NCBI GenBank assembly: GCA_964036275.1
Contig: OZ038439.1
Coordinates: 11,054,904 to 11,118,903 of the forward strand
From: Litoditis marina
Taxonomy: Eukaryota; Nematoda; Chromadorea; Rhabditida; Rhabditidae
Length of the DNA stretch: 64,000 bases
Direction of reading: 5' to 3'
The notes under the pieces are model-generated. The model saw only the letters and a program-made list of their open reading frames with translations. It was not told the origin of the DNA and ran no database searches. How positions within the stretch are numbered: the first letter of the stretch is position 1; the number at the start of each line of letters is the position of its first letter. Below are positions 38,000 through 50,792 of this stretch, in pieces. The position numbers and the translations under genes were made by a program.

Positions 38000-40900
38000 T
38001 CATTTTCTATAAACAAAAACATGAGTAAATTCAGAGGTGGGAACAGAAAAGCTAAGTTGCGAACCAACTTTTCGTTGCAGTTTCAGTCCATTCTAGTTCC
38101 TACATGTGTTACAAAGAAGTGCCTTGCAGTGTGTTTGCGTAGCAGTGAAATTGCCAATTAGTGGCCTACCCAGTTCTGAGAAGCGAGTCTTCAATACCTT
38201 TGTGAAACGTTAATCGAATTTGAGTGTTATCAAATTGTGTGAGTTTCAACCATCTTTTGAATAAAAACGCCTCTGGAAGTTGTCTTTCACGGCAATTTTC
38301 ACATTTCTGTCTTCATCAGCTCTTCAGTGGTCAGTTCGATAGCCAATAACGTACACTGGCGCAGGTATTAACAATAAAAAACACTTATATTAGGAAAAAC
38401 ACCACTTTCATTCCCAGTTTGAGACTGAATCCATGTTTATTTGTTGTTTCTACCGTATCTTACTCTATCCATCACAAATGTTTCTCTCTTTCGCGCGCGC
38501 AAATCCTCTTCTTTCCATAATGATTGATACCGGGACAGCTGGCCGAACGAGGACATAAACCTCATTTTCAACCCGAAATGAGTCATATCTAATATATTTC
38601 TCAGCTGAAATGATATATTTCATACGAGTGTTTGTTATTTCAAATATCTATTGTGAACGTGTGCTATTCATGTTGACGCAGACAATTTTTTATGATACTT
38701 TTCGATGAAACAACAACCACGATACGAACTTGAAATTTGGTGTTTTTTTTTCTTTTTCAACTTGTTCAAATTAAACTTCCCATGAGCAAGTGTAATAGTA
38801 AATTGTAACACCACTTCATTCACTCAAATAGTAATAATTCATTTTTGTACGTGTTTGAATTGTTATGGGTGTTAACATTTTTTACGAGACTATTACCCAG
38901 CTGTATAGACGGTTTTCACACGCTTTGTTTGTACACGCTCGCTCTATGTGGATTTAGGTCTTTTCTGAGTTTTCAATTCAAAGTTTGGAAAAATCTTACC
39001 TTTCAGTTCGAAATTATGTCTATTTAGATCTATGAACACGGTTTTATAAGTTCTAAATCATATCTCTGTAAGAACATTTTGGATAAAGTGTTCTATTTCG
39101 GCTCACTGAGAGATCTTTTCGGGAACACTATTAGTTTGCAATTGAATTGGCTAGGTGGCGTTCTGTTCGCGTTGGAATAATCTAACTATTCCTTTTCTGC
39201 TATTCTTGTCATTTTGAGCCGATACTTGGAAAATTCTGCAGGATGTCTCCAATGCAGTTGATATTTGTTGTCACGTTTTGATCACCTTTTGACTTCGAGT
39301 TCATTTTGCTAAATTTGGAGTTACAATATTATCCTCATTGATCTACATGAATTGTCAGCCACACAACGAAATTCGTAAAATGAGATGAACAATTGCAGAT
39401 GTTCATGATGATTTCGAGTGGTCACTCTTACTAGTATTGTGTTTTTAATTACCTGTCCTTTTTTTCTCTTTTATTCATTTCTTATTCAAAAGTTCACGTC
39501 AATAACCTGAAACTATGTGCAATAATCTGATAACTTGCAATTGAAAACAATTAGGTTTATTCTCGCAAATCATGTTCGGCCACCGCAATTTACCGCCAAA
39601 CGGTCAGGTATTGAGTGTGAGCAAACATTAACACAGTATGTACATTCGTCTCAAGTAGCGGTCAAAACCGTTTCCAGTGGTAAGGATGACTACTTGTTCT
39701 ATCCTTTGAATCTGGAGAAATATAAGCGGAGCATTCTATCAACATTTTGTTGCATTTCAATTGTTAGCTACATTATAGTGTTATTTGAGTATTGTGGCTC
39801 TGAATACGCAAAACGTGAGAACAGGAATAAAACCTCATATTTAATTACGTAACACTCATTTCTTGAACTTTCTTTTGGTATCTATAGTCACGGGTTCAAG
39901 TAATGCGCTTCTTTGTGGAGAACTTTTTAACCCTATTTTTTGCGGTTTTGTAAATTTAAAAGTTATACGTTACCGTTTCTTTGTATAACCGCATTGTCAT
40001 TGTACTTGTTTTTGTGCCGGCCAGTTATGGTGCGACAACTGCTAATTAGCGAGTCGTGATTGGCAGATATTATTCAGGGGCCCATCCGCCCTTTTTCTTT
40101 TGTTCTGGGCGCCCTTGAATTTGTGACCCGCTATAATGGTATAGTATTTTTCTATCCTACCGAGTCTGCTACAGTATGATTACAGAACGTTCAGTCCCTT
40201 TCAATAATATTGTATTGATAGAGTGATCGCATTCGCTTCGCACTCCTTATCACAAAGAGTGTTGAACAATAGTTTTGAGAAAATTGAGGTTCGCCTTAGA
40301 AAACTATCTATAAATTTTTTTGTTTTTTTGTTAGACCGAACACGAGGTGATATGATGTGCTGACGTTTCGGCGGGTTCGCCGTCTCCAAAGCCTGAAAAA
40401 GGCATCAGTAAACTATTTACAACAAAATCGATACAGTCGCGCCGGAATTCAACTCAAACATATTCAGATAGTGCATAGACATATAAAATCTACAAATAGG
40501 TTAAACGTGTGGTGTAGAGCTTTTGATGGGATTGGTTTTAACTATATTATTCTGTGGCCCATCCTATCCAATGAATCCCTTTGTTGTGGGCGCCCTTGAA
40601 TTTGTGACCCTCCATAGCGTATTTATTCAAGTACTCTCAGTAACCGCATTAGTTTGCCTTAGTCTCGACCTCTTCATTGATGCTACAGTGAGTTCTTGAA
40701 TCTTTCGTTACTTAGAATAAACTTAGAAAGTACGATCGTGGATTTCTTAACGTTGTGCTCTACATTTCAATAAATCTACAACCGGGGCGGCAAGACGTTT
40801 TACTGCTAGATCTCTGTAAAGATATGTTCAGACTATCTGGCTGTTTCAGTTGTGGACTGTTGAAACAGCTTCTGATGCAAAACGGGAAACCTCTCGAAAC

Positions 40901-41640
40901 CAAGTTGGAAAATAAAGCGATGTGCCCAATCCAACATTCTTCGAATGTATCTCGAAGTCAATGGCAGGCTAGTTACTTAATAGCAGGACAGAACATTTGT
41001 TAGTCACGAAGATTAGAAAATCACGTGTTCCGTCATGAACGTTAGTCTTTCACAGTGATTACTCGAACATAACAACTTGTTTTTTGCCTAACTTTTACAA
41101 AGCTCAGTCACAATTCGCACGCAGCTATTAGGGCGGAGCTTCTCTGTTTGTGTTTATCACTCACTATTACCAAAGACATGGTTCGCAAGCTCTGGGAAAA
41201 CGAAAACTTCACGATGTATGTTGACCTATCCCACTGTGTTTGTAGTTTGAACCCTTTTTATTTCCTTTTTAGGAGGAATTGGTATCAAGATCAAATTACA
41301 ACGAGGGTTTCACTGTATATCAATCGTGCATCTGTTGTGAATTCAGCACATCTGACGGATTAGTAAACAAGTTTGCGCGCAATCACGATTGACTAGATTC
41401 GACCGTACGTACAATTTCTGTGTACACGCTCAGCACTGTGTTAACTATGTGAACCGTGAACATTCGATTGCAGTTTAATCAGTGTATAACACAACTACAG
41501 AGTTATGTTGTGCCTCCTAATTTCTCCGTAGATTGCGAGTGAAGCAAAAAACAAACAAACATACAATCATTTCCCGCCGACTTTATTTCAATTTCAAGTT
41601 TGAGTTCTGTTGTAGGCAATTGTTTTTTTATTTTTCTTCC
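38000..41640. other. Intergenic, no gene recognised
   Basis: A 105-codon plus-strand frame (39535-39852) with one hydrophobic stretch is the longest non-repetitive one here; it lacks flanking splice or family support, so it is not called. Confidence 0.5.
40105..40612 (+). repeat. Direct repeat pair TGGGCGCCCTTGAATTTGTG
   Basis: The 24-bp sequence starting GGGCGCCCTTGAATTTGTG occurs at about 40108 and 40589, with related sequence upstream of both (GGCCCATCC..). Could be the edges of a decayed element of about 480 bp. Confidence 0.55.
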
Positions 41641-41648
41641 CCTAGGTT

Positions 41649-42050
41649 TGTTATGCTACAGGATCTGGTCCCTAATGGGTCAGAGCCTGAACACACCTAG
41701 GGTCCACGCGGTGTAGCGGTTTTATTATTAGTTAGGTTGTAATGCACCTTGGACCCAACCTCAATTTATATAGTACAAAAGGCAGGGGCTGAAACCCTGG
41801 AGTGCCCTTCCCTGAGCAATAACAGAAGACTACGTTACCGACTAATTCATATCAGGCATGTTGAATAACATTAATACAATAGAAGGACTACACATAAACT
41901 ACGGTTATAGTAGGATCCAGACCAAGATAGACTCCAAAGAGACGAACCTATCTTGGCTGGTACAGGGAAGGGGAACTGGCGGGTTGACCCCGCCTCTCGC
42001 ACTGATAGGACGTATGGTCCCGAACAGAGCGAGAGGACAGGCTCATGACA
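41649..42050 (-). repeat. LTR, left-hand copy (3' LTR on the minus strand)
   Basis: 402 bp, begins TGTTATGC and ends ATGACA on the plus strand; identical to the copy at 44214-44615 except one base near its start. Confidence 0.85.
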
Positions 42051-44213
42051 CGCCACCCCTTTGAGTAGCAGGCTCCCGACTGCTTAAATATATAGAAAGA
42101 ATATTCTAAATAAATTAGTAAACACGAAAACTACCTTAAAAATTATAATGGAAGAAGAGAGAGAAGGGAGCGAAAAACAGGATAAAAATATATGGATCGC
42201 AAACATAGACGGAGTTTTACATAGCCGCTAGCCTGGCACCTCGACGTGGCACAATATGACCTGGGGACCCTTTCTGTTCTCTACATTCGATCTCAACCGC
42301 GGTACCTGCGGTGGCTTTGGAATGGCTTGAGATCTGAAATTAGAACTAAAAAGAAAGATCAACCGAGGGCGGGAAAAATCGACCGCTCAACGGGTTCTGG
42401 CACTGAGGGAAACGTGACGGTGCGATTGCAACTTATGGCACATTCGATCCTGGTTGGCACAGAGTAGGCACATATCGGCTGATACGTCGCGTGCAGATTT
42501 CTTATGTTTCTTTCCGTTTCATCTTGGGATGTTCTTCATTTCCGGTTGGGATGTAGACACAAACCACAAAACGAATCTTCTCTCGGCTTCAAGGGGACAA
42601 TTGAGTTTTCCACGTTCTTCCATCTCGGAAAACCAGTTAGATGTCACCAGAACCACTGGCAATACTGACGTTGTCAAGGTATTATTGCCAACCATGACAC
42701 CAATGATGATCCTCACGCTTCTGAACGAGTGCGATTGAGTTGGAAAACGAACTTCTCGACAGCAGTTGATGACGTAACACGGAAACAACTTCCGAGCGTG
42801 GCAGAGACATCGTAGAAGCATCACTGTAGCGACCTTGATACACGAAACGTTGTGGTGCGGTAGAAACAGTTCCTGCCATTGAAAACAGTTGGTTCAAAGC
42901 GAACGGTTCGATCGAGACACTCCCGTTCCATCAGCGGATGTTCCACGCGTATTTCTGACCGGTGTTGAAGAGTAGAAAAACTATGGTTGAATGTTGTCTC
43001 CGAGAAGAACGTCCTGGACGACCTCGTGGCAGTTGAAATGGAACCGGGCAGTCACTGGAGTGGACTTCATCGAACATAACGCATATCAACGGCCTGTTGG
43101 AAAATGCTGGTGTCGGCTATGGAACGTTGAACAATGCTCCGTGCTCCGAACGTTGGCTCACTCCGATGAACGTAGATCATGTTTTCGAACGAAGACACCA
43201 AGAAGGGAGAAGGAGGGAAAACTGGTAGAGCGACGAAGAAACAAATAAAAACCAACAAGCTAAAATGCGAATTAGTCAACTGTAACAAAATGCCACATTA
43301 CCAAAACTACAAACTCTGAGATCTATGAGCCAGGAAAAATTTAAATACCGTGAACCAAATATGAGACTAGAAATTAAATGCGTACAGTAGATGGTAAAAT
43401 GGTGCAGCGTCCTACACTAGATAACTGATGTTAAAAACTGACAAAGCAAATAATTTCTTACCAATAATATATGTATTGGGAATGGTCCCTTTTTGGTGGT
43501 AAAATATTATTCCTTCGGAGGCTAGATAAGAGAAAGAGAATGGTCAGGGGTCAAGTGAGACAGTTACAACGTATCGCAGGCTGTGTGGTGGTTAATGAGG
43601 GGTATTAGGCAGCGATATATGGAAAGCAAAGTATATGGTATCCAGAGGTTCAACATGTGCTTGACTATATTGGAATATGAATTGAATGAAAAATAATTTG
43701 AAGAAAGTGAAAGAATTATTTTGAAATTTAAAAATGGTTTTAGCACATATTTGCCACCCTGGACACATAAAGGTATAAATAGGAAAGGGACGACCGGTCT
43801 CTGAACCCTAACATCCCAAGTTCCTAGTATTTACATAATATACACTCTTTGAGTGAGTCTTCTGCTCAATGTTTCCAGAATGTTTCTTAAACTGTGCAAA
43901 GTTGTTTAGATAATAATATGAAAATGCACAAGTTATAGAAACAGGCTAGAACAAAACAACAGGCAGTCAGCATTACATTACAAATAAAAAGAAATGACTG
44001 GGGCGTATTAGACCACATAGCTATTTTCCTACACATTCCTAGACTAACGCAGCAGAAAGGAAAGGGGTGGGTTGCAAACCAGACAGTCGTGCACGACGTC
44101 AACAAAATACTCACTGTGAAAAACAAGCTGCGAAAAAAAAAGTCACTTTTGCAATACAAAATCGAGGAATGGTGATTGGAATCCTCACTTGGTGAGTTAT
44201 CCGGGATCTCCAC

Positions 44214-44615
44214 TGTTACGCTACAGGATCTGGTCCCTAATGGGTCAGAGCCTGAACACACCTAGGGTCCACGCGGTGTAGCGGTTTTATTATTAGTTAG
44301 GTTGTAATGCACCTTGGACCCAACCTCAATTTATATAGTACAAAAGGCAGGGGCTGAAACCCTGGAGTGCCCTTCCCTGAGCAATAACAGAAGACTACGT
44401 TACCGACTAATTCATATCAGGCATGTTGAATAACATTAATACAATAGAAGGACTACACATAAACTACGGTTATAGTAGGATCCAGACCAAGATAGACTCC
44501 AAAGAGACGAACCTATCTTGGCTGGTACAGGGAAGGGGAACTGGCGGGTTGACCCCGCCTCTCGCACTGATAGGACGTATGGTCCCGAACAGAGCGAGAG
44601 GACAGGCTCATGACA
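44214..44615 (-). repeat. LTR, right-hand copy (5' LTR on the minus strand)
   Basis: 402 bp, begins TGTTACGC and ends ATGACA on the plus strand. Followed by GGTT, which also precedes the other LTR. Confidence 0.85.
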
Positions 44616-44993
44616 GGTTTCAAGTAGATTATTGATCAGAAACAAAAATCTTTCACGCTTTTTCGTTGTCGCATAATAACGTTCTGAGCCAGTTGTCTCC
44701 TAACATCTCTGCTGTTGATATCTCCATTTGTTTAATCTTCAGCACAATGTCATGTTCTAAGCAGGTTGTAGCTTTATATTTCTTCTGTTTGTTTTCAGTA
44801 GATCAAATATCCAAACATGACAATTTCACGCTTAATTTGTTTCATTGTCAAGTTCGAGTTCTGATTTAAGAAGATTTGGCGCCAACCCGTTTTTTGACTA
44901 AGTGACCTCGCTTTGTCTCACCACGGAGGGCTATAATCGCATTTCTGATATGTTGCCGTCGCTCGCTTTCGATTTATTTACTCCGCTATTTGA

Positions 44994-45690
44994 ACTCATC
45001 TCCGCTTTGTGAAATTGGCTTTCGTAATATGACAATGAATATAATGTAACAAATATTCTAATTTGAAGTCAAAAGAAGTGGACAACGCGCTTCGATTTAC
45101 ACTCCGCTATTTGAAATCATTTTCACTCTGTGAATAGCTATGAGAATGTACCAATATGTTTCATGTGAAACTCAAACAAGAAGTTTTAGTGAACTATTTA
45201 AACAGATTTATTCATTGTGAATAGCACTATGTGAATAGCACTATAGAAGTAAATTGAATAGTCACGTAATGTTAGCATTCTGATAAGGCATCGTGCACTT
45301 TTTCATTGCACGTGTCTGAGTTCTGCTGTGTTCAACATGTATCACGTGACTGTGCTTATTTCACTTAAATCGACTAATGGTGTAGTTTATCAATCATGTT
45401 GACGTGAGAAATACGTGCAACTCAAATATGTGCTCATGATTAACTAACTTTTATATCTGAACTCATCTCCACTTTGTGAAATTGACTTTCGTAGTATAGA
45501 TATAATTTTTTGTGATAAATATTTCAATTTGATGTTGAAAGAAGTGGACAACGCGCTCTCGATATATTTACTCCGCTCATTGAACTCATTCTCACTCTGT
45601 GAATAGCACTATGAGAATGGACCGATATGCCATGCGGAACCCAAAAAAAACTTTCAGTAAACTGATAGAACGCATTCATGAAATATGAAT
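44994..45690 (+). repeat. Two about 235-bp direct repeats
   Basis: 44994-45230 and 45460-45690 share GAACTCATCTCC(G/A)CTTTGTGAA, AGAAGTGGACAACGCGCT and ACTCTGTGAATAGC. A family 2 MITE sits between them. No gene seen. Confidence 0.7.
45241..45384. mobile_element. MITE family 2, copy 5
   Basis: CTATAGAAGTAAATTGAATA through ATCACGTGACTGTGC; lies between the two long direct repeats at 44994-45230 and 45460-45690. Confidence 0.65.
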
Positions 45691-45699
45691 AGCAATATA

Positions 45700-47070
45700 A
45701 TAGTATACCAATCATGTTGACGCGACAAATACGTGCAACTTGAATGTGTCTCTAGATTAACTAACTCTTCTATATTTGATGTCATTCTTCGCTTGTGAAT
45801 TGCACTAGTATAGCACACCAATCAGTTTTACGCGAGACATTTGTAATCTGTTCCAGTGAACTGGTTATTTATGAATTGTATTGGATGCGCCTTTTGAAAA
45901 GCAACTGTATACGAAAATATATGTAGTATTATTGCTGTACTCCTAGATTTCTTCGTTTTTTTCCAGTTTACTCTCTAATTAAACTACAACTCACGAAATT
46001 TCACCAGCCAAACTATAACCCACATTATTATATTTGTTTCAATATTCGAGTGAAACGTGAAAACCTAACGAGGAATGGAGAGTTTGCGATAATTGAGTGT
46101 TTAGTTCCTGCTCTTCCTTAAAGGACAGAATGGAAAGCTAGTTTAGGTACCCCGGGGTACCTAAACATAACGTTGCGCGTGTAAAAACAGACTAAAACGT
46201 GTGAACCGTATGCGACTTAGCTTTGTTAGTTTGAGTAAATGAAGGTATATATCAGTTTCTCTTGAGCAGCTCTTTCATATAAACTTTCCTCTCTGTCCCC
46301 CGTTAACGTTTTACGTGTCTGCTTATGTTGTTTTATCCTATGTCACCAATACATGTCACGTTGAACGCGTAAAACGTCAGACGAGTCATCAAACTTTGAT
46401 GTTTTCAACGTGACACGTGTGTACTTCAAATACTCTCAGAAGATTCGTGACTTTCGATAACAACGGGAACATCTGATTCACTATCATCAACTGTAACCCA
46501 ACTATTATTCATATGTCGTGTAAAGAACTGAATCATGACGCATACTATTTTGATAGGGAAACCTGTATCATATTTTCCTATTTTTCCTTGACTCACATTG
46601 TTTTATCATCAACACCAAAACTCGGGTTATTTTATACAAACCTGATGGTGATTTCTGTTTGCCAACTCTTCAGTTTCTAGTAGCCGCACTGTTTTATTCA
46701 ACTACCTCATGTCACTTTGTTGTCATTGTTTAAATTGTTAAAGAATTCGTAAAAATCTCGTTCCAGTTCGTTATTTTTTGGAATACTATGAATTTTTGTT
46801 CTACGCCAGTTTCCGTCACATAACCGTGAGTTTATTTTTTTGTCGAAATGACTGGCAGTGAGACTGACATATTTTTTATACAATTTGTTCCCAATGCATC
46901 GTTTTGAACACATATTTTGAATAATCAAAATGTTCCACATCTATGACAAAAGTATACAATGGTTCTATCTAGCAACCATCTAACACCTACGAAGTAGGCA
47001 AGTCGGCCAGTTATGGAAAAAGCGAACAATAGATGCGTCTGATCGTCGCACTTTTCAAGATTCCTTGCAA
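45700..47070. other. Upstream region of the single-pass membrane protein gene
   Basis: No exon seen. Holds the palindrome at 46141. TTTTCAAG ends 12 bases before the ATG at 47071 and could be a weak acceptor. Confidence 0.5.
46141..46166. repeat. Perfect 26-bp palindrome
   Basis: GTTTAGGTACCCC followed at once by its exact reverse complement. No spacer. Contains two GGTACC sites. Role unknown. Confidence 0.8.
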
Positions 47071-49103
47071 ATGTGGAACCTACAAGCCATTGAACTACTT
47101 GCAATTTGCTTGGCGGTTGGAATATTCGGAGCTTTGCTGCTGATTATCGGCAACTGCGCCACAACTTGCTATGAACATTGTAGGAAAGCAAGGTTGGTGA
47201 TTAAATTTTAAGTTACTTGTAAACTTTTGTCATTTCAATGTATATTAAGTGAAAATGTTTCAAGTTGTACCCTCGTTATTGAAGTTCTCCACTGTTAGTT
47301 TTTATGACAAAATGCTGGTTTCTCCACCTACAGGAGCTGATCGCTGAAGATACGAAACATTTAACTGCGCTTTTGCGAATATTCTAAGTTCTGTTGACGA
47401 GATATTGCAAAGGATTTGCTTTGACCTTGAAGTTTACATCTTATAAGAAACTTTCTAGACGGAAATCGGCTGACGTTGAGCGACTGCCAGACGATTACGT
47501 GAATGAAATTCATCGTTTGTTGGATCGGCATAAAAAGGTGGGTTATCAGAATTAGTTGTCAGTTCAAATTTTCGGTTGTTGTATCTCTTTAAAATTTTGG
47601 ATAATTTTTTTATTTCAAATATGGAAAAAATCCAAGTGGTGGATTTCACCAAACAAACCAAAAAGTGAGTTTGATCAAGATGACACTAGAGAAGCTTCTC
47701 CGAAGTTTGATGCAGGAGAACATAGCATCTTATAATGAATTTAATAATACTTTTTGCAAATGTGAACTTGATTTATCAATTCCTCAATCTTGACCCTCTA
47801 TCAATTGCTGCAGGTGATGAACGAGTATGACTACCCAGACAGCGAGCACGACCTTCTGACTCCAGAAACAGACGTGAGTTTTGCAAATTCGTTGAAAAGT
47901 GATTTCTGACTCAAACTGCGTAATCCTAATGCGAACAGCGAAATCCCACGTTATTCTGAGAAGTTCCTGCTTAATTTATTGCGATAAGATAAAATCTCGA
48001 CGAATTCGCCTTTTTCACGTTGCCATATAGAGTAATCGGAGATTACCACGCAATTCAGTTTCGGAAGTAGTACCGCATTCGATAATGAGTGGAATGAAAT
48101 CGTTCGTCCACATTTTATATTGATTTCATAACGATAATACATCGCGAATTGACGCATGTTGTATTGTGGATCGAAAAATGAAAACAAGTCTCTTAAAGTT
48201 TTGTTTCAGAACTTTTCTCCCGTTACGGAATCTTTATTAGGGAGCCCGGTAAAAATGCGATCTCGATCAAATTCCGGCAAATTGCAGAAACTCAAGGTTA
48301 GTCAAAGGAACTTTCCGAGTCCAATCATTTATTTACTTCTCTCATCCAGTTGATTTATGATGTACTGTTTGAACTAGGAATGATAATTTCGAAGTAAACA
48401 AATTAAGGACAATGAACCAAAAATGAACGGAAATATCGTTCATGATGAGTTGTATGATGAACTGTGCGGCTAATTTTATGACTTTCCAGACAGAGTTGGA
48501 CGAGTTTCGTATAGATTCTCCAGAACTTGTGGTTGATCGAGGAGACTGTGAGGAGAAGAGACGCACTTGGGGCGGACTGACCAATTCGGTTTTTGAACCA
48601 ATTGACCTACCCAACAGTTTTGATGCCCAGGTTCAGACCACGTGAGTTTCACATTTTATTCACTAAGTTTCTAGCACGTAATGTTAATCTGATATCCACT
48701 TGTGAACTATTTGTTGAAAAATCCAAGTTTCGCGGCACTGGTTTATATCTGTTGTGTACTAAATATTCTGGTATTTGAACCAATATACCCAACCATTTTG
48801 ATGCTCAAGTTCAGACCACGTGGGTTCCAGAGTTCTCTTACTAAATAACACCTAACACGTGATGTAAATTCAATAGTCACGTGTGTTTGAATAGTACGAG
48901 GGCGAGTGAACGTTTTCCAATCAAGTTCTTTCACGTGCAAAACTGATGCAGATATTTTCTCACATAATAACGTTTCCTATACAAGTGTGATGTGATCAAT
49001 GAATTGGATCATCAGTGAATTCAAAAGATGATTACTGATTTTCAGTGACACTCTGGAAAGAATGACTGAACGAACGCCCCTGAAGATTGAGACAACCGTT
49101 TGA
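47071..49103 (+). CDS. Unrecognised single-pass membrane protein
   Basis: Six exons, 47071-47192, 47459-47537, 47814-47873, 48210-48296, 48490-48641 and 49046-49103, join in frame to 185 residues. Residues about 6-29 form one hydrophobic segment (ELLAICLAVGIFGALLLIIG) followed by a Cys-rich juxtamembrane stretch (C, C, C within NCATTCYEHCRKARRK) that could be palmitoylated. The remaining 150 or so residues are hydrophilic, acidic-rich and probably disordered, with clusters such as YPDSEHDLLTPETD, RSRSNSGKLQKLK and WGGLTNSVFEPIDLPNSF. The layout (short N-terminus, one TM, long cytosolic tail) suggests an adaptor or scaffold at a membrane. I do not recognise a family. Splice sites are all GT/AG. 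AATAAA lies at 49241-49246. Confidence 0.7.
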
Positions 49104-49240
49104 ACATATCCCTCAACACCATGGAAAACCAGTTCCATGCTACAAACTACAAATTCTAGTCCTGTGTTGTTTATTCACGTTTCTGAACTAATATTTTGTT
49201 CACTTCAATGATCCACGTCTCAAAGTGGAGCCTAAACCTG

Positions 49241-49246
49241 AATAAA
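49241..49246 (+). terminator. Poly(A) signal of the single-pass membrane protein gene
   Basis: AATAAA about 140 bases after the stop codon at 49103. Confidence 0.6.
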
Positions 49247-50061
49247 ACAAACATGGAAAATCTAAAAGAAACGCAAAAACACAGCTACTCATGTTGTGGA
49301 CAATTCAGGAATTATCATTATCATCATTATTAGTCAGTTAGATCGAGACATAATGTTACCTACCGGTTTTTTTATTCTAACAAAAATACTGATCATTATT
49401 CCACGCAAACACTTTCTGTCAGCTTTCATAGAAGATTCATCTATGCTTCGATCTCAATTTTCCGAACTTTGTCTCAACATTTTTTTTCTGTTCTGGAATT
49501 ACGTGCTAGTTTGATCATACAGCGTTATATCTCCTGTTTTGGAGAACATTTTGTTCTAATACAGAAAAAGAAAGCCACTTTTACACTTTTTCAATAGACA
49601 AGTCCTATATGATCAAAAAATAGTTTGAATTGTCAATCGATATCTATGTTCTGCACTATGACGTATGATCCCTGTTTCAATCTGTCGTCTTTTGTTGATG
49701 TGAGCAGCGTGTAGGAGATCTAATTTTCCGTGTGTTGTTTTCGTAATAGGGCTCTCCACTCACGGAAAATTGCCTCTCTTTTACTCCTTTTTCAATAATT
49801 GTTTACATTTCATTCATGTACTTACCATGCTTGTTGGCAACAAACTATTAATAAACGTTACGGATGTGTATGTTCATAAAGGGATTTTGTTTAAAAACAT
49901 CTGTAACCAAAGGTTTCGTAGGATGGAGAATTGATTAACAAACATCTAGGTGGTACAAATATCATATTACACTTATTTCTGAACTTTGGACCAAACTGCA
50001 TGTGCAAAACCGTTTGCATTCCTTTCAAAAACTAGATTGAGCGAATACTCTGTCAATTCTT

Positions 50062-50298
50062 ATGAGCCGAGTTCGATCCCCGCTGCCGCAGTACGTATGC
50101 TAGAACATTCCGGCACCTTCATCTCAAAAAATGGGTATGATATATGATTTCATGTCAACCTGCGTCTTTTCGAACAAATATGTTCGCTCTCATCTTACTA
50201 TTTTCTGGGATACGAGTGTCGTAAAACACTGCTCAGGGCGAGAAACGCGGGATGAGATGAAGGTGCCGGGATGTTCTAGCATACGTACTCCGGCTCAT
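50062..50298. repeat. Inverted repeat with tRNA B-box-like insert
   Basis: Left arm 50062-50126 and right arm 50254-50298 share AGTACGTATGCTAGAACAT and CCGGCACCTTCATCTC in opposite orientation. The left arm has about 20 extra bases (GTTCGATCCCCGCTGCCGC) that look like a tRNA B box; the right arm lacks them. The spacer is about 130 bp without a gene. Confidence 0.65.
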
Positions 50299-50792
50299 GC
50301 ATGCCGGTGCGATGGACACTTGATTATACACAGATCAACTTCAAATGGCAACATAGCTGACATAAATTGAGTTAGTTCTTGGCGTAAATTTTTGTTTTCA
50401 GTATCCTAGGTATAGGTTACGTACTCTCTGAAGCAGGCTCTTACGGTGTGTTACTACTTTCTACAATGTTTGTAGTTTGTTCCGTGACGTTTTTATGAAC
50501 ATTCGTTAATTATGGAGCGTATCGCAATCAAACTACAACGAAAATTGGTCACTTATTAATCCTACGTTTTCAATGTAAACATATAAACTATGTATCATCC
50601 CAAAATCTGGTGTGCTGAATGACCATATCCATATACTTCTTTTGAATCTTACATCATCCAAAGTGTCATATGTTTTCAATATTGAAGTTAAAAAACGTGA
50701 ATCATCCCCAAAATCTTTTCAGTAATGACCATAGACTTGTGACCGAGTATTCGATAATTGGATACTCGCCCCTCTCGGCGCCCGCCGCCAGC

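Larger units (their letters stand above)
41649..44615 (-). mobile_element. LTR retrotransposon, non-autonomous, recently inserted
   Basis: Two direct 402-bp LTRs (41649-42050 and 44214-44615) flank 2163 bp. By eye they differ at one position (T/C at the sixth base). Ends are TG..CA and the 4-bp flank GGTT is present on both sides (target duplication). On the minus strand the first LTR is followed after one base by TGGAGATCCCGGATAACTC, a plausible primer-binding site, and the last LTR is preceded by purine-rich AAAGGGGTGGCG; so the element probably reads on the minus strand. No reverse transcriptase, protease or integrase motif was seen; only fragments under about 100 codons. Superfamily (Gypsy or BEL/Pao) is not resolved. 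Confidence 0.85.

Noticed and set aside
39535..39852. 105-codon frame with one hydrophobic stretch
   Set aside because: No recognised domain, no flanking exons and no usual codon or GC rise; length is possible by chance in this much AT-rich DNA.
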